From: Gimesia alba
GTDB taxonomy: Bacteria > Planctomycetota > Planctomycetia > Planctomycetales > Planctomycetaceae
Direction: 5' to 3'
Length of the DNA: 64,000 bases
Assembly: GCF_007744675.1 (NCBI RefSeq)
Contig: NZ_CP036269.1
Coordinates: 4,567,546 to 4,631,545 of the forward strand
Positions 53,411 to 62,244 of this stretch are shown one piece after another (the first letter of the stretch is position 1; every line of letters begins with the position of its first letter). The notes under the pieces are model-generated. The model was not told the DNA's origin. It saw only the letters and a list, made by a program, of their open reading frames with translations, and ran no database searches. Both the position numbers and the translations under genes were made by a program.

Positions 53411-54082
53411 ATGCGTTATTTAATGAGTCTTTTGATTGTAGTTGGTGTCTGTGGGTGTGAGAAGAGGCATGAAAGCCCCCAGACTTTTGTGTCCGATGAC
53501 AGTGAGTACAAAGTGGCGATCCTGCTCGATCTGTCTGGTTCATTTGAGCACATGATGTGCGACGACGGAAAGGCACACCAATTTGCGATGCGGGTGTTGG
53601 ATCACTATTTCCGTGAACGACTTGGAAACAATGATAAGCTGATCATTGCTCAGATCTCGGGAACAGAGCGGTCTCTCCTATGGGAAGGAACACCGTTGCA
53701 ATTACGCAGAGAATTTCCGTCCGCGAAAGCTTTTGGGGAGTTTCTCCGATCGAAGTCTGACCCTCGTGGATCGCTCGTGCATGATTCCATTGCCCATACG
53801 GTGGAGTACGTTGCATCTGATCCGGCCGTAGCGAGCGGTAGAGCGAAATCGGCTGTCTTCGTTCTCTCCGATATGCTGGATAACGGAGTGAATCAGGAGT
53901 CGGAGCAGCGGGTCATCGGCGCACTCACAGAATACGCACAGCAGAATGGGGCTGTCGGTCTGTATTACGTCGATCAGCTGCTCGTACCGCAGTGGAGAAA
54001 GAATCTCCAGGATGCCGGTATTCGTGAGATCTGTGTGGAGTCGGAGATTGTTGGCACTCCCCGATTACCCAATTTTGAGTGA
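53411..54082 (+). CDS. VWA-like lipoprotein
   Basis: 223 residues. Lipobox VCGC near residue 16. A von Willebrand A-type core: YKVAILLDLSGSFEHM (MIDAS D-x-S-x-S), DKLIIAQISG and FVLSDMLDNGVNQ. Such domains bind proteins via a metal. Anchored outside the cytoplasm. It follows the membrane gene by 12 bp. Confidence 0.72.
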   Translation: MRYLMSLLIVVGVCGCEKRHESPQTFVSDDSEYKVAILLDLSGSFEHMMCDDGKAHQFAMRVLDHYFRERLGNNDKLIIAQISGTERSLLWEGTPLQLRREFPSAKAFGEFLRSKSDPRGSLVHDSIAHTVEYVASDPAVASGRAKSAVFVLSDMLDNGVNQESEQRVIGALTEYAQQNGAVGLYYVDQLLVPQWRKNLQDAGIREICVESEIVGTPRLPNFE

Positions 54083-54176
54083 GCCAACGGTATTTTTGTC
54101 TCTGAACTATTAGAACGACTCCCACACCTCAAAACAGTGTGTGGGAGCAACCTCGGTGAAATCTGTGAGACTGCCA

Positions 54177-54824
54177 ATGTTTATTACAATCAAAGTAATA
54201 AGTCTGATCAGTTCTGCCAGCACAACCTACGGTGCTTCCCTGGCGATACTCGATTTTTTTTCGACGGGAAGTATTGTGCTTCTGATCGTATTGGCGGTTA
54301 TTTTCCAAAACACCGGGATCATGCTTAGTAAAGAGCGAACAGCTCCGCGCCTGGCATCGGTGATTGCCGCACTCATGTTGTTGGCAACATTTTATCACTG
54401 TTACATGCGGCATGGTGATGGATCGCCCTTTTCCACCCTGGAAGCGTTTTTACGTGCTGTGCTGGCCTCTACTGTGAGCTATGGTGCGACGCTCGTGATT
54501 TACGGCATTATGAAAAGCACTCTCGCCTTTTTGAGTCCTGTCTACCAGGAACTCCGGCGAAGAAGCCAGAAAATCGCTGAAAATAATCGGGAACGGCGGG
54601 AACGCCTTCGCACGCAACAAGAGCAGCAAAACCAACCCGAACCGGAACCTGATCCACCACGCTCCCAGGTTCTGCGTACGCTCCTCGAAGAAGCAGAGAC
54701 CGAGTTTAGCCTGGAAGCGAAGCTGATTACGGAAACAGCCGACCTCGATCAGGGTGAACGAGATGCACTGATGCTTGCGGCCAAGCAGCGATACATCCAG
54801 AAAGTGAATGAGATACTGCAATGA
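54177..54824 (+). CDS. Membrane protein with charged C-terminal tail
   Basis: 215 residues from ATG 54177 (or 227 from 54141). Three or four hydrophobic segments in the first 110, then a long charged coiled tail (about 130-200: ELRRRSQKIAENNRERRERLRTQQEQQ). It overlaps the ATPase start by 4 bp, so the tail could tether that ATPase to the membrane. Confidence 0.62.
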   Translation: MFITIKVISLISSASTTYGASLAILDFFSTGSIVLLIVLAVIFQNTGIMLSKERTAPRLASVIAALMLLATFYHCYMRHGDGSPFSTLEAFLRAVLASTVSYGATLVIYGIMKSTLAFLSPVYQELRRRSQKIAENNRERRERLRTQQEQQNQPEPEPDPPRSQVLRTLLEEAETEFSLEAKLITETADLDQGERDALMLAAKQRYIQKVNEILQ

Positions 54825-56248
54825 AATTACCGAAATACATACCCAGTAATAAAGTGGTGATAGGATCAACACGGAGCGGCAAATCCGTATCTGAAGTTCC
54901 TGACGTAGTTGCTGCCGCTGAACGGCGGGACATTGCAATTGTCCTGCTCGACCCACACACAAGAAGCCTGGGATGGAGCTGTCTGGAACATTTGATTGCA
55001 CGCGGACATCAATCCCGTATTATTTTTGATAATCTTTCTCATTTTGACCGCGTTCCAGCAATGCGGTTTCTCCGGCCCAGTACGGCGAAGCATCCTCTCA
55101 AGAGGATGGCGGAGAATGAACAGACTGCCCGCCAATTTACAGAGGTGCTCACCCGACGCCGGGGCGGAGGTTCTCTTGCCCACGCTCCGCAGACTGAAGA
55201 ATGGACAATGCACGCCGCAATGCTTGTCATTCATCAGGAACAGGAACGACCGGCGACTGATTTACGTTTTGCGTACCAGGCCAACCATCCCGAATTGCAG
55301 GAACTTATTCAGCACTGCACGCACGACGACACACGTTACCGGTTTGAGCAGGTGGCGGATGGAATTATCAAACCGGGACAGTATGCAGCTGCGGCTAGAC
55401 TGATCGAAGGGGTTTGTGGTTCACCCCCATTCATCGCTCGGTGCGGTACTTCATTTGACCTGTATCGTTTTCTCGACAGTGCAGGCATTTTGATTGTGGA
55501 GGGAGGTGCAAACGGTGTCTCCGAAGATGCGCTGAGTACGGTGCTCGGCAGTATTGCCATGCAGACAATCAACTACGTACGGACACGGCGACGACCATCC
55601 CCCCGTGTGCTGCTTGTATTAGACGAAGCTGTCAACGCAGGGCTCGTGGGAGGGACAGAGGTCCGTGCTTTGGCAGAGTGCCAAAAAATGGGCCTGGATA
55701 TACACATCCTGGTGCAGTCGCTGAATTTCCCGAATTCCTACATCACCGACGGCGTGTTGAGCAACTGTGTCCGTCACGACTGGTTCTACCAGGCAAACGC
55801 TTCGGTTTGCAACGCGGCCGCAGCTGACCTTGGTAGTCCGGATTACCGGGATAGGATTCGCACGCTCGGTATCGGAGAACGCTTCGTGAAATGCCGGGAC
55901 AAGGTGTACCGGGAACGAGTGCATATGCTGAATGATCCGTGGGGTGTTTCTGGGATTGCTAAATCGAAGGCACGCAACGCCCTGAAAGAGATTTATCAAC
56001 GTCCTGAGTATTGGAGTCCATCATGTTCCGAGAACGATTCGCAGAGTGGTTACGAAAAAACGACACCCCAGGAACCCCAGGCCAACAACCCTGCAGGGAG
56101 CATTTCAACAAGTGCAAAGAGAGGGACGAGGAAATTCTCAGCCTTGCGGAGAAGCACGTCATCGTCCCCCGGCATGTTCTCGGTTTCTTCTCCGGCCCTT
56201 CGCCTTGCTACCGAAGACTCAGTAAACTCAGAGAAAGACGCAGATTGA
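54821..56248 (+). CDS. HerA/VirD4-like DNA-pumping ATPase
   Basis: 475 residues. Walker A IGSTRSGKSVSEVP (14-27), IVLLDPHTRSLGW, Walker B VLLVLDEAVNAGLVG near 265 and an ALAECQKMGLDIHILVQSLNF motif, as in coupling proteins. No helices at the N-terminus; the membrane partner may be the preceding gene. The last 75 residues are low-complexity (Ser/Thr/Lys) and overlap the next gene in another frame. Second such ATPase in this element, only distantly like 29841-31910. Confidence 0.72.
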   Translation: MKLPKYIPSNKVVIGSTRSGKSVSEVPDVVAAAERRDIAIVLLDPHTRSLGWSCLEHLIARGHQSRIIFDNLSHFDRVPAMRFLRPSTAKHPLKRMAENEQTARQFTEVLTRRRGGGSLAHAPQTEEWTMHAAMLVIHQEQERPATDLRFAYQANHPELQELIQHCTHDDTRYRFEQVADGIIKPGQYAAAARLIEGVCGSPPFIARCGTSFDLYRFLDSAGILIVEGGANGVSEDALSTVLGSIAMQTINYVRTRRRPSPRVLLVLDEAVNAGLVGGTEVRALAECQKMGLDIHILVQSLNFPNSYITDGVLSNCVRHDWFYQANASVCNAAAADLGSPDYRDRIRTLGIGERFVKCRDKVYRERVHMLNDPWGVSGIAKSKARNALKEIYQRPEYWSPSCSENDSQSGYEKTTPQEPQANNPAGSISTSAKRGTRKFSALRRSTSSSPGMFSVSSPALRLATEDSVNSEKDAD

Positions 56249-56709
56249 AGCACCGGGGAACGGTCCAGCTTCGCAACGGTGGCCGTCCCCAGGATGTCTA
56301 TGCCAACGGCTGGAACCCGCACCCCCGGTGTCTGGCTCACGAGGTGTATCTGACAGACTTTTTGCTCTGCTACGAGGGAGAGGCAGACATCGTAAGAGAA
56401 CCACGCCGGATGCACCCAAAGTTAAACCAGGATGCGGAAATGACATTTCAACAGACGGGGCGTTTTTTCAACATAGAATTCGACACAGGCAGCGAAGACC
56501 TCGGCACCGTGGAAAGAAAATTTGATGCGTACCGGCGTACAAGGGATTTTCTGCTGGTAGTGACGCTTTCTGAGAGGCGAATGCGGCATTTGATGGATCG
56601 GGCAGAAAGTGTGAAGGAGATCGCGTTGTTCGCCGTGTTGGATGAGGTAATGGACGATCCGCATGGAACAGTGTTCCGGGACTGTTTTGGGAATGTGGCG
56701 TCCTTGTGA
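56023..56709 (+). CDS. Replication-relaxation-like protein overlapping the ATPase
   Basis: 228 residues from MFRERFAEWLRKND. The C-terminal half, FFNIEFDTGSEDLGTVERKFDAYRRTRDFLLVVTLSERRMRHLMDRAE, matches the VELD-type core of the replication-relaxation protein at 28708. A winged-helix N-terminus is plausible (ILSLAEKHVIVPRHVLGF). It overlaps the ATPase gene by 226 bp in a different frame, a rare arrangement. Confidence 0.68.
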   Translation: MFRERFAEWLRKNDTPGTPGQQPCREHFNKCKERDEEILSLAEKHVIVPRHVLGFFSGPSPCYRRLSKLRERRRLKHRGTVQLRNGGRPQDVYANGWNPHPRCLAHEVYLTDFLLCYEGEADIVREPRRMHPKLNQDAEMTFQQTGRFFNIEFDTGSEDLGTVERKFDAYRRTRDFLLVVTLSERRMRHLMDRAESVKEIALFAVLDEVMDDPHGTVFRDCFGNVASL

Positions 56710-56713
56710 CGGA

Positions 56714-56941
56714 ATGGAGTTTATGATCAGAGATGATGAGTTTCAGGCGAGTGTAGCAGCTTTGGGGTCTCCTGCTTCTGTGTATGAAAAATGGATGATT
56801 CATATGTCAGGGGTGGGAGGGGAGGGGTCGCTTATGCGACCAATGCAGGGCGAACGTCTGTTGAATTGTACCCTGTTTTTTCAACAGGATTTTCAACGGG
56901 TATTCCGACAAGGAATTCAACAGATTCAGAAAGTGGATTAA
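56714..56941 (+). CDS. Small hypothetical protein
   Basis: 75 residues from MEFMIRDDEFQAS; a start is 4 bp past the previous stop. The 3' third overlaps a set of TTCAACAG repeats, so its coding nature is doubtful. Confidence 0.35.
   Translation: MEFMIRDDEFQASVAALGSPASVYEKWMIHMSGVGGEGSLMRPMQGERLLNCTLFFQQDFQRVFRQGIQQIQKVD
56858..56923. promoter_or_regulatory. TTCAACAG repeat cluster upstream of the HTH gene
   Basis: CTGTTGAA (56858-56865) is followed by TTCAACAG (56880-56887), TTCAACGG (56892-56899) and TTCAACAG (56916-56923), one inverted and three direct copies in 66 bp, 35 bp before the HTH start. This suits an operator for the excisionase-like protein or integrase control. Confidence 0.45.
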
Positions 56942-56957
56942 GAAAAGGAAGAGAGCT

Positions 56958-57239
56958 ATGAACGAGCAGCTTATTTTGCATCGCCTGGAAAAAATCGAAG
57001 CCAGCTTGAAACTGTTGGTGGGCCAACAGCAGATTCAGGAGTGGTACGACACGAAAACTGTTGCCGAGATTCTGGAGCGGTCTGCGTACAGTGTTCGGGA
57101 GTGGTGTCGTTTAGGAAGAGTTCGTGCCGAAAAACGGCGGTGTGGTCGAGGCACCTCAAAGGAATGGATGATCTCACATTCGGAACTGGAACGGATTAAG
57201 GCAGAAGGTCTGTTGCCACTGAATGTGAGGCGACTATGA
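56958..57239 (+). CDS. Excisionase-like helix-turn-helix protein
   Basis: 93 residues. A short coiled helix (LHRLEKIEASLKLLVGQQQIQ) then WYDTKTVAEILERSAYSVREWCRLGRVRAEKRRCGRG, the winged-HTH (MerR/HTH_17) pattern of recombination directionality factors. It ends 5 bp before the convergent integrase C-terminus, the usual Xis-Int neighbourhood. Confidence 0.72.
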   Translation: MNEQLILHRLEKIEASLKLLVGQQQIQEWYDTKTVAEILERSAYSVREWCRLGRVRAEKRRCGRGTSKEWMISHSELERIKAEGLLPLNVRRL

Positions 57240-58068
57240 ATATCTTACTTGAAGAGCATCTGCATGGCATCTTTTTGACTAGATGGAAACAGATGGCGGT
57301 ATCGTCTCCGCATGGCTTCTGTAGTGTGTCCTACCCATTCATCGATCATCCGCTGATCGATCCCCTTGCTGGCACAGTTGGAGATAAAACTGTGTCGGAG
57401 ACAGTGCCAGCCCCGAACAACCTTCCACTCACTTTCCGACAGCGTGTGTTTGAAATGATGTGCTGCCTCATCAGGCGTGAGAGCAATAGGTTCTGTCCGT
57501 TTCGTAATTGATCGTGCGACCTTCAGATGATGGCAGAAGGTATGTGGACCACCGGGGTGGTTTTTAAACCACAATCGGAGCACCCGCTCCAAGGGTTGTG
57601 ACAGCGGTATTCTCCTCGTTGATAACTTTCCCCGTACACGCTTTTTTTCCCGAATTGTGATGACTTTGTTTTCAAAGTCGATATCTCTCACTTGCGACCG
57701 AATCATCTCTGAACGCCTGGCCCCAGTATAAGCTGCAAAACAAAACATTGGATAAACAAACGGAAATGACGCAAGTCGTTCGACATCTTTCAGAAGTTTT
57801 TCAATCTGCTCCATGCTCAAGTATAAGCATTCCCAAAGATCTTCATGCTCTAGCTCGCTGACACCATTTTGTATCTGTCGTTCAATCTCTTCCCATGTTT
57901 GAAAAGGATGCATTTCGGTCGCCTTTGGAAGCCGAACTCCTTTACGTGGAAATACACCAGTAATCTTGCCGTTATCACATCCCCACCCCCAGACCGTACG
58001 AAATGTTACAAGCTCTTTATGAATCGTATTGGCTCCAATTTTACGATCGCGTCTTCCCTTCTCCCTAG

Positions 58069-59002
58069 AGGGCATCTCAAAACCTTTTTAATAGTGTAAA
58101 TAAACACCCAAGAATTACAAAGCTTTCGTAGAGGTAATCGTGATATTCCCAGCGCGTGACAATGCGACGATAGTTGTGGAGCCAGGCAATACTGCGTTCC
58201 ACAATCCAACGTCGTTTGAAGCGTGGAAGCTTTCGACCATCTTGCGTCGGCGGTTTGACTCTCGATTTTCGATGCGGGCAGATCAGATCGATATTCTTTT
58301 CCATCAGCCGTTTGCGCAACGAGTCCGAATCGGCGGCTTTGTCATAAACAAGTCGCTCGGGTTGTCGATTTTGCAATGTGATTTTTTCAAGCAGCGGTTC
58401 GATCAGCTTGACTTCGCTACGACGGGCCGATTCTGTGTCGATCGCCACAGGTGTCCCGTGACGATCGACAAAAATCATGACCTTTGTGCCTTTGCCACGA
58501 CGAGTCGGGCCAACTCTTCTACCCCTTTTTTTGCCGAGGCAAAAGTGCCATCAGCAAAGGTTTCCGAGAAATCAATCTGGCCAGCATCATCCATTCGTTC
58601 CAAGATGATTTGCCAGGCAGATAAGAGCCGCCCTTCGATCGTCCATTGCTGGAAACGTCGATGGCACGTCGCTTTTGAGGGATACTCTCTTGGTAAATCT
58701 TTCCATCGTGCTCCTGTCACCAAAATCCAGAGAATGCCTTCCAGGCAATCTCGTGGATGGGCTTTTGGACGTCCTCCCTTTTTGGAAGGGGGAGTCCAGG
58801 GAAACAGTTTTGCGACTAAAGACCATTGTTTATCGGTCAAAACGACCGGGCGTTCCGTCCTGGACGCTGTTTTTGTGGAAACCCGTTTTCGTTTGGGCCA
58901 CCAGACCAGCGTCATATACATAAGAAATTCTCCTTTCAGGAGAACACTTCATGCAAAAGACGCGCCAAACCGTTCACTTTTTTTGACGTTATGAGACAAC
59001 CT
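58069..59002 (-). mobile_element. IS5-family insertion sequence (934 bp) in the integrase
   Basis: Ends: AGGGCATCTCAAAACC (58069, plus) and AGGTTGTCTCATAACG (from 59002, minus), imperfect inverted repeats. Flanked by CTAG at 58065-58068 and 59003-59006, the YTAR-type 4-bp duplication of IS5 members. Contains a two-frame transposase. Confidence 0.93.
58077..58921 (-). CDS. IS5-family transposase made by -1 frameshift
   Basis: OrfA 58475-58921 (148 residues; LTDKQWSLVAKLFP, catalytic Asp in FADGTF) and orfB 58077-58478 (133 residues; VYDKAADSD, then IVERSIAWLHNYRRI with the catalytic Glu). At GCAAAAAAAGGGG a one-base backward slip on the A7 run moves orfA into KKRGRRVGPTRRGKGTKVMIF and on into orfB, giving a full DDE transposase. 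This matches known IS5-group frameshifting. Confidence 0.85.
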
Positions 59003-59453
59003 CTAGATCGTTTAGAAACGTAATTCTGTAAAACTTCAGTCGTTAATTGCTGCACCGGAAACCGAACTCCGATAATTCGTTCAAGGTGCCGTCTATGCCG
59101 CTGCATACCGTAAATTGTAGAATCTTCAAGATTGCCTTCTGGCAGCTTAAAAAAGAACTCCTCAAAAAGTTGCGATAGCGTGAGTGCCCTTACTGCAATG
59201 GAACTAGACTGTTTTAATTTACCGTCCGATAGGAGAAATGTGGGAATATCTGCTCCTGGTGGTATTTCGATCCTACCACTCTCTACCAAACGGATGCTTT
59301 CTTCGAGCCGAGCCTGTCGAGCCTCGGCTTCGTCCTTATTTTCTGTCTTCAATGAACGGTTGAACCGCTGCTCCCCAATACGAAATGCAATCCGCCACGA
59401 ACCTTTATTCTTTCCCTCACGGTATTCAATCCACGCCATGTCTCTCTCCTTTT

Positions 59454-59473
59454 TTGGGGGCAATATGGGGGCA
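59454..59473 (+). promoter_or_regulatory. Right-end copy of the G-rich repeat
   Basis: Identical to 11262-11281. Lies 14 bp upstream of the integrase start codon, between the integrase and attR, so it could serve as arm-type binding site and control integrase expression. Confidence 0.5.
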
Positions 59474-59600
59474 GATTTGCACACACAACCGCCATCTAAA
59501 GTATATAGAGACTACAGACAAAAGTCTCGTAATATATTACTATTTATAATGTTAACACTTATCCAACACACAAACGCCCTTCATATCCAATATGAATTTT

Positions 59601-59658
59601 CGGGACTTAAAATCCCGGGTCCGTAAAGGGCGTGCGGGTTCGAGTCCCGCCTCGGCTA
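59601..59658 (+). repeat. attR: 58-bp tRNA-Leu fragment
   Basis: Exact copy of the last 58 bases of the tRNA-Leu gene at 11145-11202; here the 5' half of a tRNA is missing, so it is not a functional gene. It marks the right boundary. The 160 bp between it and the integrase start hold the G-rich repeat but no gene. Confidence 0.95.
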
Positions 59659-59709
59659 TTGCTTTTTGATCGCATCCTAACCGTCTCATATTATTTGACT
59701 GGCTCTAGC

Positions 59710-59874
59710 TCACACCCGCAATACACTTTGTGAATTGATAGAAATCAGCAGTCTCCTGCGATCATCGTCTGCATAAGGACGCTTGAGAGAAAATGCCTTG
59801 TACCAGTTCGAAACTTTCTGGCTTGCAAATAGCTTGGACACAATGGCCTTGTCCAGTTTGTCGTCTGGCAACAT
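59710..59874 (-). CDS. Short chromosomal reading frame, perhaps a gene remnant
   Basis: 54 residues (MLPDDKLDKAIVSKLFASQK ... LLISINSQ) with coding-like composition, 27 bp after the sensor-kinase stop on the same strand. No known domain. It could be a small real gene or the tail of a gene broken when the element came in. Confidence 0.35.
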   Translation of the reverse strand: MLPDDKLDKAIVSKLFASQKVSNWYKAFSLKRPYADDDRRRLLISINSQSVLRV

Positions 59875-59901
59875 CCGGCAGCAGAGAGTGCCCCGAGCTG
59901 T

Positions 59902-62244
59902 TTAGACCGTACTCAGTTGCTCCTGATTTGCCTGCTCTTTGATCACTTCGAGCAACTGCTTCCGATCGATGGGCTTCGTTGTGAAATCACTACAGCCGGC
60001 GTCCAGACATTTCTTGCGATCGGTTGACATGGCATGCGCCGTTAAGGCGATGATCGGTCCCATATAACCAATCTCGCGCAATTTCTGAGTTGATAAATAC
60101 CCATCCATCACCGGCATCTGCATATCCATAAGAATCACATCAAATGGGCGGTTTTCATTTAGCGCCATCGTTGCCAGTTCAAAGGCGATCTTTCCGTTAT
60201 TGGCAATCGTGACATTAGCTCCGGCTTTTTCCAGCATAAATTGAATCAACCGTTGATTATGCAGCCCATCCTCTGCCAGTAGAATATCATAGTTGTGAAG
60301 CGAGATCTCCACCTCATTACTCACCATTACATTCTCGTTCGAAGAAATGGTCTGTTGAGTGACTTCCACCATCCGCGTCTGATTCAATGAACCGATCCCG
60401 ATGGTGAAAGAAAATGTACTTCCCTTACCAATTGTACTCGACACGGAAATTGAGCCCCCCAGCGCTTCAATCAGCTTTTTGCTGATTGTGAGCCCCAGTC
60501 CCGTTCCACCGTACTTGCGAGTTGTTGACGTATCCGACTGTGCAAACGGTTGAAATATGGTCTCCAGCTTACCTGCATCTATACCAATACCGCTGTCTAT
60601 AATATCGAATTGCAGTTTTGGTTCCACGTTTGATACCTGCAAGAGCTGAACCACGATTTTGACTTTCCCTGCAGAAGTAAACTTAATCGCATTACTCACA
60701 AGATTGATCAGGACCTGTTGTAGCCGCGTCGGGTCTGTCTGGATGGTTTCCGGAATAGGGCTATCGAACTGAATTTCGATTTCCAGATTTTTACGTTCCG
60801 CTTGAACTCGCATTATTGAGTAAACGTCTGCGAGAATTCGTGAGGGAGAACAATCAATACATTCCAGTTCCAGCTTGGCGGATTCGATTTTTGACAAATC
60901 CAGAATCTGGTTGATCAGTGTCAGCAGATACTCCCCGTTCTGCTTGATAATGCTGGCTGACTCAATATCATCCTTATCAACAATCTTAGTCAGCAGAATT
61001 TCCGAAAACCCCAGAATCGCCGTCATCGGTGTACGGATTTCATGACTCATATTCGCCAGAAATTCACTCTTGGCTCGATTGGCTGCCTCGGCACTTTCTT
61101 TCGCTTTGGCCAGTTCACTTTTTGTATTCTTCAGGGACTTATAGATCAAAATCCGTTCGGTAATGTCTGCGGAGAACTTCACAACCTTGTACGGTTTTCC
61201 ATTCAGATCTATGATCGGTGTGTAAGAGGCATAAATCCAGACGGTATTACCATACTTACCGACGCGTTTAAACTCGCCCGTGATATGTTCTCCTTGAGCA
61301 AGTCGTTCCCAGAATTCACGATACTCTCTTGAACGAACATCTTCCGGAGGCACTAACATCACATGTTTTTTACCAATCACTTCATCCCGGCTGTAACACA
61401 TCGACTCCATAAACTTATCATTGGCGTCAATAATCGTGCCATCAATCTTGAATTCGACCACCATCTGCGATCTACCGATTGCCGCAATCTGATACTTGAA
61501 ATCTTCGTTTTGCAGATGCTGACGACGCATATAGGAGCCCAGCTTGTGGGCATACCAGATCGCGCTCAACAAGATCAGAAAAACAACGCAGGCAAGCACG
61601 AGTTCGATCGTACCTATCTGCTTGGCCCGCGATTCCTCACTTCCAAATCGCGCTGACTGAATCTGTCGCACCGAATCACATAGTTTCCCAATCGATGTTA
61701 AGGCAACAGAAAAAGATTGATCCATCTGTGCCATTCCGATTCCAGCAGACTCTTTCTTGTTCTGCTTCAGTTCCTGGAAAACGAAATTAGCCTGGTTGTA
61801 GATATTGGAAACCTGACGGTCTATTTGCTTGAGTTGTTGAGAGAGTTCCAGAAATGTCTTCTCGCTGGTTTTGTCGCTTTTATTTCGTGTCAGGTCTTCC
61901 AGGTTTTTCTTCAAAGAGAACTTGAACTCCTGATACGCCGCATCCAGACGACGCGACTCTGCTTCGATATCACCCGATTCGAATACATTATTTCCCGGTG
62001 CATTCACGGCTGCTGCAAGTTGATTCAACCTGGAATACTCACTGACACGATCCATCCAAACATTGTTTTCACGAACGGAGTCAGTGTAAATTCCCAGCAA
62101 GGAGTGGCCCAGGAAAAGAGACACCGCCAGGGTCAAAATATCGAGTCCCGCCAGAAAATAGTACAGATAGTACCACCTGAAATTGGAAGACTTGTATTGA
62201 TATACGTGATCACCCACCCCGCACTCCTTTGGATTTTTTCCCAT
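59902..62244 (-). CDS. Hybrid sensor histidine kinase/response regulator
   Basis: 780 residues. N-terminal hydrophobic segment (about 24-46) and a second one at about 208-228 frame a periplasmic sensor of helical type. A PAS domain (VEFKIDGTIIDANDKFMESM; PAC stretch YTPIIDLNGKPYKVVKFSADIT) near 255-370. HisKA LANMSHEIRTPMTAILGFSE with the phospho-His near 402, HATPase_c (NLVSNAIKFTSAG; SGIGIDAGKLETIFQPF; GGTGLGLTISKKL). C-terminal receiver with DILLAEDG and phospho-acceptor in VILMDMQMPVMDG. No partner regulator is adjacent. Confidence 0.93.
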   Translation of the reverse strand: MGKNPKECGVGDHVYQYKSSNFRWYYLYYFLAGLDILTLAVSLFLGHSLLGIYTDSVRENNVWMDRVSEYSRLNQLAAAVNAPGNNVFESGDIEAESRRLDAAYQEFKFSLKKNLEDLTRNKSDKTSEKTFLELSQQLKQIDRQVSNIYNQANFVFQELKQNKKESAGIGMAQMDQSFSVALTSIGKLCDSVRQIQSARFGSEESRAKQIGTIELVLACVVFLILLSAIWYAHKLGSYMRRQHLQNEDFKYQIAAIGRSQMVVEFKIDGTIIDANDKFMESMCYSRDEVIGKKHVMLVPPEDVRSREYREFWERLAQGEHITGEFKRVGKYGNTVWIYASYTPIIDLNGKPYKVVKFSADITERILIYKSLKNTKSELAKAKESAEAANRAKSEFLANMSHEIRTPMTAILGFSEILLTKIVDKDDIESASIIKQNGEYLLTLINQILDLSKIESAKLELECIDCSPSRILADVYSIMRVQAERKNLEIEIQFDSPIPETIQTDPTRLQQVLINLVSNAIKFTSAGKVKIVVQLLQVSNVEPKLQFDIIDSGIGIDAGKLETIFQPFAQSDTSTTRKYGGTGLGLTISKKLIEALGGSISVSSTIGKGSTFSFTIGIGSLNQTRMVEVTQQTISSNENVMVSNEVEISLHNYDILLAEDGLHNQRLIQFMLEKAGANVTIANNGKIAFELATMALNENRPFDVILMDMQMPVMDGYLSTQKLREIGYMGPIIALTAHAMSTDRKKCLDAGCSDFTTKPIDRKQLLEVIKEQANQEQLSTV

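Larger units (their letters stand above)
57245..59439 (-). pseudogene. Tyrosine integrase split by IS5-family insertion
   Basis: Coding parts are 57245-58068 and 59007-59439. Deleting the IS and one CTAG gives one frame of 418 residues (MAWIEYREGKNKGSWR...), joining YVSKRS to REKGRRDRK. Start ATG 59439 with AAGGAG. Catalytic residues remain: R in TGARRSEMI, a Lys in the following strand, HCLRHS (H-x-x-R), GHTTEAM (H) and a Tyr in RRYRHL. It should have driven tRNA-Leu integration. At present the N-terminal piece is followed by IS sequence, so no intact integrase is made. Confidence 0.92.
11203..59658. mobile_element. Integrated element (~48.5 kb) at tRNA-Leu, integrase disrupted
   Basis: The element spans from the end of the intact tRNA to the end of the duplicated 58-bp tRNA fragment (48,456 bp). 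The right end has a tyrosine integrase reading inward (57245-59439, IS-split), preceded by an excisionase-like HTH gene. Content is accessory: integron-like cassettes, replication-like genes, nucleases, Fic, toxin-antitoxin, an ABC transporter operon, a kinase-helicase operon, an ECF/kinase pair, and coupling-type ATPases. No relaxase or mating-channel genes were recognised, so mobility was probably integrase-driven plus mobilization. Confidence 0.92.

Noticed and set aside
59590-59658. A second tRNA-Leu gene
   Set aside because: Only the last 58 bases are present; D arm and 5' acceptor strand are missing, so it is attR, not a gene.
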